A stretch of 64,000 nucleotides of DNA from an uncultured bacterium (GCA_905215065.1 CAJMOF010000008.1:62001-126000); one strand, 5' to 3'; counted from the stretch's first letter, positions 25,232 to 33,904 are shown. Made by a program: numbers and translations. Notes: generated from the sequence alone by a model not told the origin.

Positions 25232-26092
25232 ATGGTTATCGACATGTTGGTCCATCCTATGCTCTATGGCGAGATCTGTACGCCGGGTGATGAGCCTGAT
25301 GGATTCGGTTTTTGGTCACGAGAATTTGGTATGGGGCATATGGGCCCCATGGATTGGGATGAGCTTCAAGTCGAGATGGACGTCTGCGACGTGCGGAAGA
25401 GCGTGCTCATGCCGCTCGATGTAACCACGGCATGCGGAGGGCATTTTGGCACCAATGACCAGATTGCCATGCTGGTTGCCGCGCATCCCGATCGTCTGTG
25501 GGGATTTGCGAGCGTAGATCCGCAGGTGAGCGGTGCCGCAGGCGAATTGGAGCGCGCCTTTACCGAGTTGGGGGCAAAGGGGCTTTGCCTGCATCCGGCA
25601 AAGCAGGGTTTTGCCCCCGAAGATGCCGTGGCCGAGCCGCTTTACGAGCTGTGCGAGCGCTATAACAAGCCGGTGGTTTTTCATGCCGGTATGTCTTGGG
25701 AGCCGGGTGCAGAGCTCTCGCGCAGTAACCCGCTTGCATTTGAGCACACAATCGCAACGCATCCAAATGTGCGTTTTAGTTTGACCCACTTTGGCTGGCC
25801 CTGGGTGCGCGAGACCGTGGCGATGCTGCTCAAGTATCCCAACTGCTACACGGACACTTCTATCACTTACATCGATTCGCCCGAGGAGATGATGCAGCGT
25901 CTTTTCACGGTCGATATGGGGCCGCTGTGGTATGAGCGCGCGCTATCGCATCAAGTGATGTTCGCCAGCAATACGCCGCGCTTCCGTGCATTCAAACTCA
26001 AGCGGGCGCTCGATACCGTGCCCATGCGCGATGATGCGCGAGAAAGGCTCTACTGGGGTAATGCCCTGCGTTTTCTTGAAGGAGATGAGTAA
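25232..26092 (+). CDS. amidohydrolase_2-family protein
   Basis: A 286-residue TIM-barrel hydrolase or decarboxylase of the PF04909 type. Barrel strands with likely ligands are KPVVFHAGMSWEPG (His), SLTHFGWPWVRE (His) and MFASNTPRFR, where the family usually has an Asp. The opening HxH motif is reduced to IDMLVHPMLYG, with only one histidine. Start at ATG 25232 after AAAGGAG; two bases separate its stop from the next gene. Specific reaction not evident. Confidence 0.75.
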   Translation: MVIDMLVHPMLYGEICTPGDEPDGFGFWSREFGMGHMGPMDWDELQVEMDVCDVRKSVLMPLDVTTACGGHFGTNDQIAMLVAAHPDRLWGFASVDPQVSGAAGELERAFTELGAKGLCLHPAKQGFAPEDAVAEPLYELCERYNKPVVFHAGMSWEPGAELSRSNPLAFEHTIATHPNVRFSLTHFGWPWVRETVAMLLKYPNCYTDTSITYIDSPEEMMQRLFTVDMGPLWYERALSHQVMFASNTPRFRAFKLKRALDTVPMRDDARERLYWGNALRFLEGDE

Positions 26093-26094
26093 AC

Positions 26095-26523
26095 ATGGTG
26101 ACGCTCGAGACATTGAGCTATCTATCGACTGCTCCGGACCAGTTCATCGATATTACCGAAGACGTGCACGCTGCCATCGAACGCAGCTCGGTGACCAATG
26201 GCTTGGCGGCGATTATTTTGTCGCATACGACCTGTGGAATCGTGGTAAACGAGGGGCTGCCCTGCGTGGAGACGGATCTTATGGAGACGCTTGATCGCAT
26301 CGCCCCACTCGATGCCCCCTATGCGCATGCACACTTCCTGCCGAGCTATGGAGCCACCGGCAACAACTCCTGTGGGCATATCAAGAGCATGATTTGTGGA
26401 AACAGTTGCTTCTTTCCCGTCCAAGATGGCCACATCGTGTGCGGAAGTGCCCAGAACATCTATCTTGCGGAGTTTGACGGTCCGCAGAAGCGAAAGGTGT
26501 ACGTCGAGGTGCTGGGGGAGTAA
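26095..26523 (+). CDS. YjbQ/UPF0047 family protein
   Basis: A 142-residue YjbQ-type protein, a small trimeric fold with a metal or phosphate site made from conserved histidines and asparagines. The hallmarks are LSHTTCGIVVNEG, and HAHFLPSYGATGNNSCGHIKS. The family has reported weak thiamine-phosphate synthase activity but its true role is unsettled. It is placed between the amidohydrolase and the BtpA-type gene without gaps, so it belongs to the catabolic operon. Confidence 0.85.
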   Translation: MVTLETLSYLSTAPDQFIDITEDVHAAIERSSVTNGLAAIILSHTTCGIVVNEGLPCVETDLMETLDRIAPLDAPYAHAHFLPSYGATGNNSCGHIKSMICGNSCFFPVQDGHIVCGSAQNIYLAEFDGPQKRKVYVEVLGE

Positions 26524-26556
26524 CGTCCCTGCAATAACCCTATGAAGGAGCACGTT

Positions 26557-27366
26557 ATGTCGTTTCTAACTTCGATGTTCAAGAACGAAAAGCCGGTTAT
26601 CGGAATGCTGCACCTGCGTCCTCTGCCGGGCGATCCGCTGTATTACCCGGGCGGAAGCGTATCGCAGGTCGTGGAAGCCGCCAAGCGCGATCTCGAGGCG
26701 TTGCAGCAGGGCGGTGTCGATGGCATTTTGATTACCAATGAGCTCTCGATGCCCTATGAGCAGCACGTTTCTCCCTCAACCCTTGCATCGATGGGCCATG
26801 TAATCGGGACTCTGTCCCATGATTTGTCGACCCCTTGGGGAGCTGAGGCAATTTACGATGGTGATGCCACAATCGAGCTGTGCGCTGCCGTCGATGCGCA
26901 GTTCACGCGCTGCAATTTTTGCGGTGCCTGGGCCGGTGATCTCGGGCTGATTAACCGAGATTTCGCTCACACCATGCGTCGCAAGGCGGCGCTGCGCCTG
27001 GACGACCTCAAGCTTTTTCATTTCATCACGAGCGAGGGGGAGGTTTATCTCAACGACCGCACGACTGCGGACATTGCCGATTCACTTCTCTTTAATTGCC
27101 TACCGGATGCGATGGTCATCGGCGGTTCGGCTGCCGGTCGTGGCGCTTCGGGCGAGCTTGCCGATGAGGTCCGCGAGCGTGTTGGCGAAGTACCTGTGGT
27201 ATGTGGCACCGGTTGTCGCGAAAATACCGTGGCTGACGTATTTGCTCACTACGATGGCGCGTTTGTCGGCACGTGCTTAAAGCGCGACGGAAAGCTGGAT
27301 GCCCCGGTTGATGTTGAGCGGGTAGTTCGTTTTATGGCTGCCGCTCGTGCGGCGCGAGGGGAGTAG
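26557..27366 (+). CDS. BtpA/SgcQ-family protein
   Basis: A 269-residue TIM-barrel protein of the BtpA family, seen as KPVIGMLHLRPLPGDP at the start, DGILITNELSMPY and GSAAGRGASGE with VCGTGCRENTV (phosphate-binding strands). Family members include SgcQ from a sugar operon of E. coli; none has a firmly assigned reaction. It probably acts on a phosphorylated sugar. Start at ATG 26557, six bases after AAGGAG. Confidence 0.85.
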   Translation: MSFLTSMFKNEKPVIGMLHLRPLPGDPLYYPGGSVSQVVEAAKRDLEALQQGGVDGILITNELSMPYEQHVSPSTLASMGHVIGTLSHDLSTPWGAEAIYDGDATIELCAAVDAQFTRCNFCGAWAGDLGLINRDFAHTMRRKAALRLDDLKLFHFITSEGEVYLNDRTTADIADSLLFNCLPDAMVIGGSAAGRGASGELADEVRERVGEVPVVCGTGCRENTVADVFAHYDGAFVGTCLKRDGKLDAPVDVERVVRFMAAARAARGE

Positions 27367-27372
27367 GCGCCT

Positions 27373-28890
27373 ATGGCGCTCTATCTGGGTATTGATATTG
27401 GGACAAGCGCCTCTAAAGGCGTTTTAATCGATGATCGATGCAACATCGTTTGCCAAGCCTCTTGTGGACACGAGACGGACAACCCGCGTGATGGATGGTA
27501 TCAGCATGATGCGGAGGCAGTTTGGTGGGGCGATTTTTGCCGCTTGTCGCGCGAGCTGGTGGTGCGATCGGGGGTTAACGCGGCGCAGATTGGATGCGTG
27601 GGCCTTTCCGCATTGGGTTGCGACTGCGTGCCGGTCGATACCGAGTGCAACGCGCTGGCGCCCGCGATTTTGTATGGAGTCGATGCACGTTCGAAGCCGC
27701 ATATTGACGAGCTCCTTTCCGAATATGGGTCAGATCGTGCACGCGAGCTTTTCGGGCACGATCCCTGTTCGTCAGATATTGCTCCCAAGATCTTGTGGTT
27801 TAAGCAGAATATGCCCGAGGTGCACGAACGTGCCGCGAAGTTCCTGACGGCGTCATCGTTTCTATGCGCAAAGTTGACGGGGCGTTTTACGGTGGACCGT
27901 TATTTAGCGGAGGATTTTCTTCCCCTATATGACCGCTACACTTGGAAGGTTGATGCTCGGGAATGTGCTCGTTTCTGCCGGCCTGACCAGATGGCGGAGG
28001 TAATGTCGGCTACCGATATTGCCGGGGTGATTACGCAGTGTGCGGCTGAGGCGACGGGGCTCGCGGCAGGGACACCTGTCTTAGTGGGAACGGGCGACTC
28101 TGGTGCCGAGGCCATTTCGACGGGTGTATTTCGTCCCGGCGATATGATGGTTCAGTTGGGGAGCACGGCGTATTTCATCTACCTAGCTGATCATATGGTC
28201 GATGATGCCCGCCTGTGGCCAGGGACGTTTATCATTCCCGGAACTTACGGGATCTGCGCGGGGACCAATACGGCGGGTGCGCTCACATCGTGGTTGCGCC
28301 AAGAGCTGTATCGCGACGCCGTGGAGGCCGAGGGCCACGGTGGCCCCGATGCATATTCGGTTATGGCGCATGATGCCGCCGATGTGGCGCCGGGTGCCGA
28401 TGGGCTCGTGTGTCTGCCGTACTTTGCGGGGGAGCGTACTCCGCTCAACGATCCCGAGGCGCGTGGCGTCTTCTTTGGCCTGACCGGAAGGCATACGCGA
28501 GCCCATATGGTTCGCGCCGCCTTGGAAGGCGTCGCGTATACCGTTGCATCCCATGTCGACATTATCGAGCGAGAGCATGGACTGCCAATTGGGCGCATTA
28601 TGCTTGTCGGAGGTGGAACCAAGAATCCAGTTTGGATGCAGGCTATCGCCGACGTATGCGGGCGCGAGGTCTCGGTTGCCAAGGTTACGGTGGGCGCATG
28701 CTTCGGTGATGCCATCATGGCAGCTCTCGCAGGTGGCGCCTATGCATCATGGGATGAACTCGCCCAAGTCCTTGGCGTTGCGCAAACAATCGTGCCCGAT
28801 ATGGCTGCCCACGAGTTATATGCGTCGCGTCGTCATATCTTTGACGAATTGTATGCACGCAACTGTGATCTCATGCACGAATTGGTGTAA
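27373..28890 (+). CDS. FGGY-family carbohydrate kinase
   Basis: A 505-residue sugar kinase of the xylulokinase/gluconokinase class. N-terminal phosphate motif LGIDIGTSASKGVLID; catalytic region around GVDARS; adenosine-binding GTGDSGAEAISTG and C-terminal LVGGGTKNPVWMQAIADV. It is the last gene of the operon, starting six bases after the BtpA-type stop and followed by a terminator. A sugar or polyol released by the upstream enzymes is the likely substrate. Confidence 0.88.
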   Translation: MALYLGIDIGTSASKGVLIDDRCNIVCQASCGHETDNPRDGWYQHDAEAVWWGDFCRLSRELVVRSGVNAAQIGCVGLSALGCDCVPVDTECNALAPAILYGVDARSKPHIDELLSEYGSDRARELFGHDPCSSDIAPKILWFKQNMPEVHERAAKFLTASSFLCAKLTGRFTVDRYLAEDFLPLYDRYTWKVDARECARFCRPDQMAEVMSATDIAGVITQCAAEATGLAAGTPVLVGTGDSGAEAISTGVFRPGDMMVQLGSTAYFIYLADHMVDDARLWPGTFIIPGTYGICAGTNTAGALTSWLRQELYRDAVEAEGHGGPDAYSVMAHDAADVAPGADGLVCLPYFAGERTPLNDPEARGVFFGLTGRHTRAHMVRAALEGVAYTVASHVDIIEREHGLPIGRIMLVGGGTKNPVWMQAIADVCGREVSVAKVTVGACFGDAIMAALAGGAYASWDELAQVLGVAQTIVPDMAAHELYASRRHIFDELYARNCDLMHELV

Positions 28891-28917
28891 TGCTGCCGAA
28901 TTGTACTGCCTTCCAAT

Positions 28918-28957
28918 AGGGACTGCGTTGTGTGATTCGCATGTCCCTTGGCATTTT
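28918..28957 (+). terminator. terminator of the catabolic operon
   Basis: AGGGAC and GTCCCT, with inner GCG/CGC, form a stem followed by TGGCATTTTTT. The converging tatD-type gene ends at 28971. Confidence 0.75.
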
Positions 28958-28970
28958 TTGCCCACAGGGG

Positions 28971-29753
28971 TTAGCGAAGGTCAAATACAGAGTGCGCATT
29001 TGCTAAAACTGCCGATTCGATGCGCTTTATGTCACAGTTTTTGAGTGAGGCGATGTGTTCCGAGGTCCTTGTGAGCGATCTGATGAGCGACTGCGCGCTT
29101 GTTTCTGTGTTTGGCTCGGCCGGCGCATCGGTCTCGAGCAGTAGACGGTCGAGTGGAATCTGTCGGGCATATTCACGTCCACGTTTAGACGCAAGCATGC
29201 GTTCGTTGACGGAAAAATTACAGCTCGCATTACGCGCGCGGACGAGTTCGTCCGAAGTGCCGCTAAACCAGTGGAAGATGATAACGGGGGAGTCGGAGTT
29301 TGGGATGAGTAGTCCATGCGATTCGAGGACGTCCAGTACGGCTCCCGCTGAACGAACGGCGTGAATTGATATCACGCGCCCGGTAAGAGGATGCTGCACG
29401 AGTGTATCGCAGAGCCGGTTAAGTGCCTGTATTTGTAGCAGCTCACTTCCAGCAAAGCGCGCGGAAAAGTCGAGTCCGACTTCGCCTATATAGCGCTCTT
29501 GGGCAGCAACTTCGCAAAGCAGATTGACTTCGGCAGGACCGCAGCGGCCGTCGGCGAGCCACCAGGGATGGAGGCCGGCGCCCGCGATAATGTTTGGGTG
29601 GCGGCTGGCCCGCTTTTTTGCTGCCGCGAAGTCGCGTGGGTCGACCCCGCAGTCAAAGAGCCCCAGACCCAACGCCGCCGACTCGCTGGCTGCAGCATCG
29701 GGGCTGAGCATCAAATCAAGATGACAATGCGTGTCAAAGAATCGCGGTTCCAT
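28971..29753 (-). CDS. TatD-family metal-dependent hydrolase
   Basis: A 260-residue TIM-barrel nuclease-like hydrolase. Metal ligands are seen in FFDTHCHLDLM, IGEVGLDFSARF, VISIHAV, FHWFSG and LLLETDAPAEP. TatD proteins have 3'-5' exonuclease activity and may act in DNA repair or in D-aminoacyl-tRNA hydrolysis. It lies 14 bases downstream of tcdA on the same strand and is probably co-transcribed with it. Confidence 0.88.
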   Translation of the reverse strand: MEPRFFDTHCHLDLMLSPDAAASESAALGLGLFDCGVDPRDFAAAKKRASRHPNIIAGAGLHPWWLADGRCGPAEVNLLCEVAAQERYIGEVGLDFSARFAGSELLQIQALNRLCDTLVQHPLTGRVISIHAVRSAGAVLDVLESHGLLIPNSDSPVIIFHWFSGTSDELVRARNASCNFSVNERMLASKRGREYARQIPLDRLLLETDAPAEPNTETSAQSLIRSLTRTSEHIASLKNCDIKRIESAVLANAHSVFDLR

Positions 29754-29767
29754 CGCAGGACATCCTG

Positions 29768-30565
29768 CTAGTCCAGGCGCTGGCCATCGGAGCGTACACG
29801 TTCGGTGCCGCGCCCGCTGATCTGGCGGATAACCTCGCCAGCGATCATCTGGCCCATGATGGGCGGCATAAAGCTCGCGGTTCCCAGCTCGGTGCGCTCG
29901 TGGATGTTGGAAGGGTCGCGGGGCTGTGTCTTAACCGATTCCTCGCAGCTAAACAGTACGTGTAGGCGCTTGATTCCGCGCTTCTTGCATTCTTTGCGCA
30001 TAATGCGGCTCATGGGGTCACGTACCGTATCGAAGATGTCGGCAAAGCGGAGGCACTCGGGATGGAGTTTGTTGGCCCCGCCCATGGAGCTAACCAAACG
30101 GATGTCATGGTCCTGAGCATATTTGGCAATGGTGAGCTTGGCCGAGATGGTGTCGATGGCGTCGACGACGTAGTTGAGCTTGCCGCCCGTCTGCTCCAAA
30201 ACGCTCGCGAAGAAATCATCGATGTTGTCGCTCAGCAGATATTCAGTTCGCTTGATGACGGTGGTGGCGGGATTGATATCGTGGATCATGGCTTCCATAA
30301 CATCGACCTTTCGCTTGCCGACGGTGCTGTGAAAGGCGATGGCCTGGCGATTGATATTGCTGGGCGCGATGGTGTCCTTGTCCAGAATCACAAAATGCCC
30401 GATGCCGCCGCGGGCAAGTGCCTCGCAGCAGCTAGAGCCCACGCCTCCGCAGCCGAGTATCAGCACCGTGGCGTTGGCGAGCTTGTCGAGTGCCTCGCGG
30501 CCCATGATGATCTCGAGCTTGGTGTCGCGTGTCTCGACGGGAGCTGCGGCTGCGGTTTCGGTCAT
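29768..30565 (-). CDS. tcdA: tRNA threonylcarbamoyladenosine dehydratase (TcdA)
   Basis: A 265-residue E1-like (ThiF/MoeB/HesA) ATP-dependent enzyme that cyclises t6A37 in tRNA to ct6A. The nucleotide-binding loop is LILGCGGVGSSCCEAL, the adenylation arm DKDTIAPSNINRQAIA, and the TcdA-specific MRKECKKRGIKRL and PPIMGQMIAGEVIR segments are present. There are no CxxC zinc motifs, as expected for TcdA. Start at 30565, four bases after GGAGGAC. Confidence 0.9.
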   Translation of the reverse strand: MTETAAAAPVETRDTKLEIIMGREALDKLANATVLILGCGGVGSSCCEALARGGIGHFVILDKDTIAPSNINRQAIAFHSTVGKRKVDVMEAMIHDINPATTVIKRTEYLLSDNIDDFFASVLEQTGGKLNYVVDAIDTISAKLTIAKYAQDHDIRLVSSMGGANKLHPECLRFADIFDTVRDPMSRIMRKECKKRGIKRLHVLFSCEESVKTQPRDPSNIHERTELGTASFMPPIMGQMIAGEVIRQISGRGTERVRSDGQRLD

Positions 30566-30689
30566 AGATGTCCTCCGATGGGGAAGCGGATCGTGTTTGG
30601 GCTATCGCCATTATAGGGATTATCACGATTCCATTTGAGCCCTAGGGGCTTGTTGAAATGAGATCGGGATTCGCATAAGATGAAGCAGA

Positions 30690-30715
30690 TGGCACCCGTT
30701 GCCGCGGGTTAGCCA
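30690..30715 (-). ncRNA. 3' hairpin of the toxin mRNA
   Basis: TGGC-ACCCG and CGGGT-AGCCA form a stem around a six-base loop, downstream of the holin-like toxin frame on the minus strand. A similar 3' structure follows related toxin genes in Firmicutes, where the mRNA is stabilised and paired by an antitoxin RNA. The antitoxin promoter was not identified. Confidence 0.4.
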
Positions 30716-30772
30716 ACTCCGAAACACGTTTATGGCGTGAGAAGTGGCCGTCTTCGCATTACGCGGGGGCGG

Positions 30773-30859
30773 CTATTTCATTCGACCTCCAATGTGGATG
30801 CCGAGCTCCACGGCCGCGATTACAAGCAATAACAACGTCAGGACATCGTCAATACTCAT
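30773..30859 (-). CDS. holin-like type I toxin peptide
   Basis: A 28-residue peptide starting MSIDDVLTLLLLVIAAVELG and ending GRMK, a single membrane helix with a charged tail. It has a clear ribosome binding site, AAGGAG seven bases before ATG at 30859. Length, hydrophobic core and Met-Ser-acidic start resemble the putative holin-like toxin family (TxpA/BsrG/Fst group), which depolarises the membrane and is silenced by an antisense RNA. A TACAAT -10 box lies at 30916-30911 and a LexA-like palindrome covers its -35 position. Confidence 0.65.
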   Translation of the reverse strand: MSIDDVLTLLLLVIAAVELGIHIGGRMK

Positions 30860-30924
30860 AGTCCATCTCCTTCTTGGTAAGAGGGAGCTGACCCATCTGC
30901 TTCTTGGCCCATTGTATCTAAAAA

Positions 30925-30938
30925 CGAACGAATGTTCT
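30925..30938. promoter_or_regulatory. LexA-like palindrome at the toxin promoter
   Basis: CGAACGAATGTTCT matches the CGAACN4GTTCG SOS consensus at nine of ten fixed positions. It lies nine bases upstream of the toxin -10 box, so bound LexA would block the -35 region. Confidence 0.5.
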
Positions 30939-30952
30939 ATACGTAGTATCAA

Positions 30953-30991
30953 ATTAGATAATTAGACAAACATCTAAATAACGAGTATACT
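30953..30991 (+). promoter_or_regulatory. sdpR-type promoter with operator
   Basis: TAGACA (30963-30968) and TATACT (30986-30991) are 17 bases apart, each five of six consensus. The inverted repeat TTAGAT (30954-30959)/ATCTAA (30972-30977) spans the -35 box, where an ArsR-type autorepressor would bind. Confidence 0.7.
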
Positions 30992-31025
30992 GTGCGCGTC
31001 GTGAGAGATAGTGAGAGGAGGTCCT

Positions 31026-31304
31026 ATGCCGGGAGAGGGTTTTAAGGCGCTTGCCGATCCAACGCGACGGCGCATTTTGGAGTTGCTGCGCGAGGGCAAT
31101 TGTACGGCCGGGGAGCTTGCCGAGCATTTTGACATCAGCAAGCCGTCGCTCAGCCATCATTTGGCGACGCTCAAAAACGCCGGGTTGGTGACCGACGAGC
31201 GCCATGGCCAAAACATCGTTTACAGCTTAAACACCACCGTCATGCAGGACTTGATTGGCTGGTTTATGGGCTTTACAGACACTGAAGGTGATGAGGATGA
31301 ATAA
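31026..31304 (+). CDS. ArsR-family autorepressor (SdpR-like)
   Basis: A 92-residue winged-helix repressor: FKALADPTRRRILELLREG, then the recognition helix SKPSLSHHLATLKNAGLV and the wing RHGQNIVYSLN. There is no metal-binding cysteine pair, as in SdpR of Bacillus, which is relieved when the membrane partner SdpI traps it. ATG 31026 follows AGGAGG by four bases. It overlaps the SdpI-type gene by eight bases and has a strong promoter with an inverted repeat over the -35 box. Confidence 0.9.
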   Translation: MPGEGFKALADPTRRRILELLREGNCTAGELAEHFDISKPSLSHHLATLKNAGLVTDERHGQNIVYSLNTTVMQDLIGWFMGFTDTEGDEDE

Positions 31305-32001
31305 CGAAAACAAGGGCATTCACGCCACGGGGGTATCGCCGCGTGTATGGGCCATGCTTGTTGTGGTCTGCGCTATTAATGTCGCGGCGCACCTTATGGT
31401 GATGCCGAGCTTGCCTGCACAGATTCCCACGCACTGGGGAGCGAACGGCGCCGTCGACGGTTGGGGCCCTAGCTGGATGGCCTCCGCGCTCGGCGTGCTG
31501 CCTCTGGCACTTCTTGCAATGTTCTACGTGGTGCCACGCATTGACCCCAAAGGTGAGGCATATCGAACCTCGGGCAAGTTCTATCAGGGCTTCGTAATCG
31601 CCTTCACCTTGTTCATGTGTGCCATAAGCTGGTTGGGTGAGCTTACGGTCTGGGGCGTGGTGCCGGCGGTCGGTTCGGTCAACGTGCTGATTTCCGGTGC
31701 CATCGGTTTGCTGTTCATCGGCGTAGGCAACTACTTGCCGCGTGTGAAGCAGAACTATACGCTCGGTATCAAGACGCCCTGGGCGCTTGCCGATCCCGAG
31801 AACTGGCGCCGCACACAGCGCTTTGGCGGTGCTTGCTTTATGGTGCTGGGTGTTGGTTTGATTGTGATGGGCGTGGCGGGTAGCGTGCTTTCGAGTGAAT
31901 TCGTCGCCGCGGTGATTGCGGTGCTGGCGTTTGGTTCGGTCGGAGCCGTCTACGTCTACTCGTATCTGCTGTGGCGCAAATCGCAGCGAGCCATTCGCTA
32001 A
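31297..32001 (+). CDS. sdpI: SdpI-family membrane protein
   Basis: A 234-residue polytopic membrane protein with about six helices. The DUF1648 motif MPSLPAQIPTHWGANGAVDG is present, followed by the YLPRVKQNYTLGIKTPWAL segment of SdpI proteins. In Bacillus SdpI gives immunity to the SDP toxin and relays the signal to SdpR. No SDP toxin gene was found nearby, but a holin-like toxin is divergent. The start at ATG 31297 overlaps the sdpR stop, so translation is coupled. Confidence 0.88.
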   Translation: MNNENKGIHATGVSPRVWAMLVVVCAINVAAHLMVMPSLPAQIPTHWGANGAVDGWGPSWMASALGVLPLALLAMFYVVPRIDPKGEAYRTSGKFYQGFVIAFTLFMCAISWLGELTVWGVVPAVGSVNVLISGAIGLLFIGVGNYLPRVKQNYTLGIKTPWALADPENWRRTQRFGGACFMVLGVGLIVMGVAGSVLSSEFVAAVIAVLAFGSVGAVYVYSYLLWRKSQRAIR

Positions 32002-32065
32002 GGTTGCGGAAAACTAGCGTACGCAGTTCATAGTGTGTTCTGGGGGACTTTTCCCAGGTAGTATT

Positions 32066-32093
32066 AGGGGCGTGGGCAACCATGCCCCTTTTT
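32066..32093 (+). terminator. terminator of the sdpRI operon
   Basis: AGGGGC-TGG and CCA-GCCCCT form a stem followed by TTTT, 65 bases after the SdpI-type stop and before the ettA leader. Confidence 0.75.
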
Positions 32094-32184
32094 CGTTAAG
32101 TTTCAGAGCTGATTTCCTCATTTCGTTTCCACTAAAGCGAAACAAGAATAGGGAAACAGCAGGTAGAAAGGATAAAACAGGCAA

Positions 32185-33864
32185 ATGGCGGAGTTTATCT
32201 ACCAGATGTATCAGGCTCGCAAGGCCCATGGCGACAAGGTAATCCTTGACGACGTGACCCTGAGCTTCTACCCCGGTGCCAAGATCGGTGTCGTGGGCCC
32301 CAACGGCATGGGCAAGTCGACCCTGCTCAAGATCATGGCCGGTATCGAGGAGGTCTCAAACGGCGATGCCAGGCTCACCCCCGGCTACACCGTGGGTATC
32401 CTGCAGCAGGAACCGCCGCTCGACGACGACAAGACCGTTATCGAGAACGTGCGCATGGCGTTTGGCGATATGATCGCCAAGGTCGATCGCTTCAATAAGA
32501 TCGGCGAGGAGATGTGCGACCCGGATTGCGACATGGACGCCCTCATGGCCGAGATGGGCAAGCTCCAGGACGAGATTGATACCGCCGACGGCTGGGATAT
32601 CGATTCCAAGCTCGGCCAGGCCATGGACGCCTTGCAGCTGCCCGATTCCGACATGCCGGTTAACGTGCTCTCCGGCGGCGAGCGTCGTCGCGTGGCGCTG
32701 TGCAAACTGCTGCTCGAGGCTCCCGACCTGCTGCTGCTCGACGAGCCCACCAACCACTTGGACGCCGAGTCGATCCTGTGGCTCGAGCACTTCCTGCACA
32801 ACTACCAGGGCGCGGTGCTTGCCGTCACGCACGATCGCTACTTCCTGGATAACGTTGCCGAGTGGATCTGCGAGGTCGACCGCGGCCACCTTTATCCCTA
32901 CAAGGGCAACTACTCCACGTATCTGGAGACCAAGGCCGCGCGTATTGAGGCGCAGGGCAACCGCGATGCCAAGCTCGCCAAGCGCATGGAGGCCGAGCTC
33001 GAGTGGGTACGCAGCTCGCCCAAGGCTCGCCAGGCCAAGAACAAGGCCCGTCTGGCTCGCTACGAGGAGATGGAGGCCGAGGCCCGCGCAAGCCAGAAGC
33101 TCGACTGGACCGACATCCGCATCCCTGTGGGCCCGCGTCTGGGCAACAAGGTGCTCGAGGCCCATCACCTGCACAAGGAGTTCGATGGCCGCGTGCTCAT
33201 CGATGACCTTTCGTTCACCCTGCCGCGCAACGGCATTGTGGGCGTTATCGGCCCCAACGGTGTCGGTAAGACCACGCTGTTCAAGACGATTGTGGGCCTG
33301 GAGCCGCTGACTTCGGGCGAGCTCGAGGTGGGCGAGACCGTCAAGATTTCTTACGTCGACCAGAACCGTTCCGGCATCGACCCCGACAAGAACCTGTGGG
33401 AGGTCGTCTCGGATGGCCTGGACCACATGATGGTCGGCGAGACCGAGGTTCCGAGCCGCGCTTATGTGGCGAGCTTTGGCTTTAAGGGCCAGGACCAGCA
33501 GAAGCGCGCTGGCGTACTCTCCGGTGGCGAGCGCAACCGTCTGAACTTGGCGCTTACGCTCAAGCAGGGCGGCAACCTGCTGCTCCTCGACGAGCCCACG
33601 AACGACCTCGACGTCGAGACGCTGTCCTCGCTTGAAGCGGCGCTGCTCGAGTTCCCGGGCTGCTCGGTGGTCATTAGCCACGACCGTATGTTCCTGGACC
33701 GCGTCGCCACGCACATCCTGGCGTGGGAGGGCACCGACGAGAATCCGGGCAACTGGTATTGGTTCGAGGGCAACTTCGAGGCCTATCAGGCCAACCGTAT
33801 CGAGCGCCTGGGCGAGGACGCAGCCCAGCCGCATCGTATTCACCGCAAGCTGACGCGCGATTAG
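32185..33864 (+). CDS. ettA: energy-dependent translational throttle protein EttA (ABC-F)
   Basis: A 559-residue ABC-F protein with two ATPase domains that binds the ribosomal E site and gates the first elongation step according to energy charge. Walker A motifs GPNGMGKST and GPNGVGKTT; signatures LSGGERRRVAL and LSGGERNRLNL; the P-site tRNA interaction linker lies between (about residues 240-300, SSPKARQAKNKARL). The N-terminus MAEFIYQMYQARKAHGDKVIL and length match EttA rather than other ABC-F types. The ribosome binding site is weak. A terminator follows. Confidence 0.96.
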   Translation: MAEFIYQMYQARKAHGDKVILDDVTLSFYPGAKIGVVGPNGMGKSTLLKIMAGIEEVSNGDARLTPGYTVGILQQEPPLDDDKTVIENVRMAFGDMIAKVDRFNKIGEEMCDPDCDMDALMAEMGKLQDEIDTADGWDIDSKLGQAMDALQLPDSDMPVNVLSGGERRRVALCKLLLEAPDLLLLDEPTNHLDAESILWLEHFLHNYQGAVLAVTHDRYFLDNVAEWICEVDRGHLYPYKGNYSTYLETKAARIEAQGNRDAKLAKRMEAELEWVRSSPKARQAKNKARLARYEEMEAEARASQKLDWTDIRIPVGPRLGNKVLEAHHLHKEFDGRVLIDDLSFTLPRNGIVGVIGPNGVGKTTLFKTIVGLEPLTSGELEVGETVKISYVDQNRSGIDPDKNLWEVVSDGLDHMMVGETEVPSRAYVASFGFKGQDQQKRAGVLSGGERNRLNLALTLKQGGNLLLLDEPTNDLDVETLSSLEAALLEFPGCSVVISHDRMFLDRVATHILAWEGTDENPGNWYWFEGNFEAYQANRIERLGEDAAQPHRIHRKLTRD

Positions 33865-33873
33865 TAGCAAGTA

Positions 33874-33904
33874 GAAAGGCCGCCAGCAAGGGCGGCCTTT
33901 CTTG
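33874..33904 (+). terminator. terminator of ettA
   Basis: AAAGGCCGCC and GGCGGCCTTT pair around an eight-base loop, followed by CTTGT. Confidence 0.8.

Noticed and set aside
30637..30651. GAGCCCTAGGGGCTT as terminator of the toxin transcript
   Set aside because: The stem is short with almost no loop and no T tract on either strand.
32356..33870. A 504-codon frame antisense to ettA, and similar long frames antisense to the ABC transporter (5973-7181) and pgi (14641-15540)
   Set aside because: All lie opposite strongly conserved genes and have no ribosome binding site or recognisable domain.
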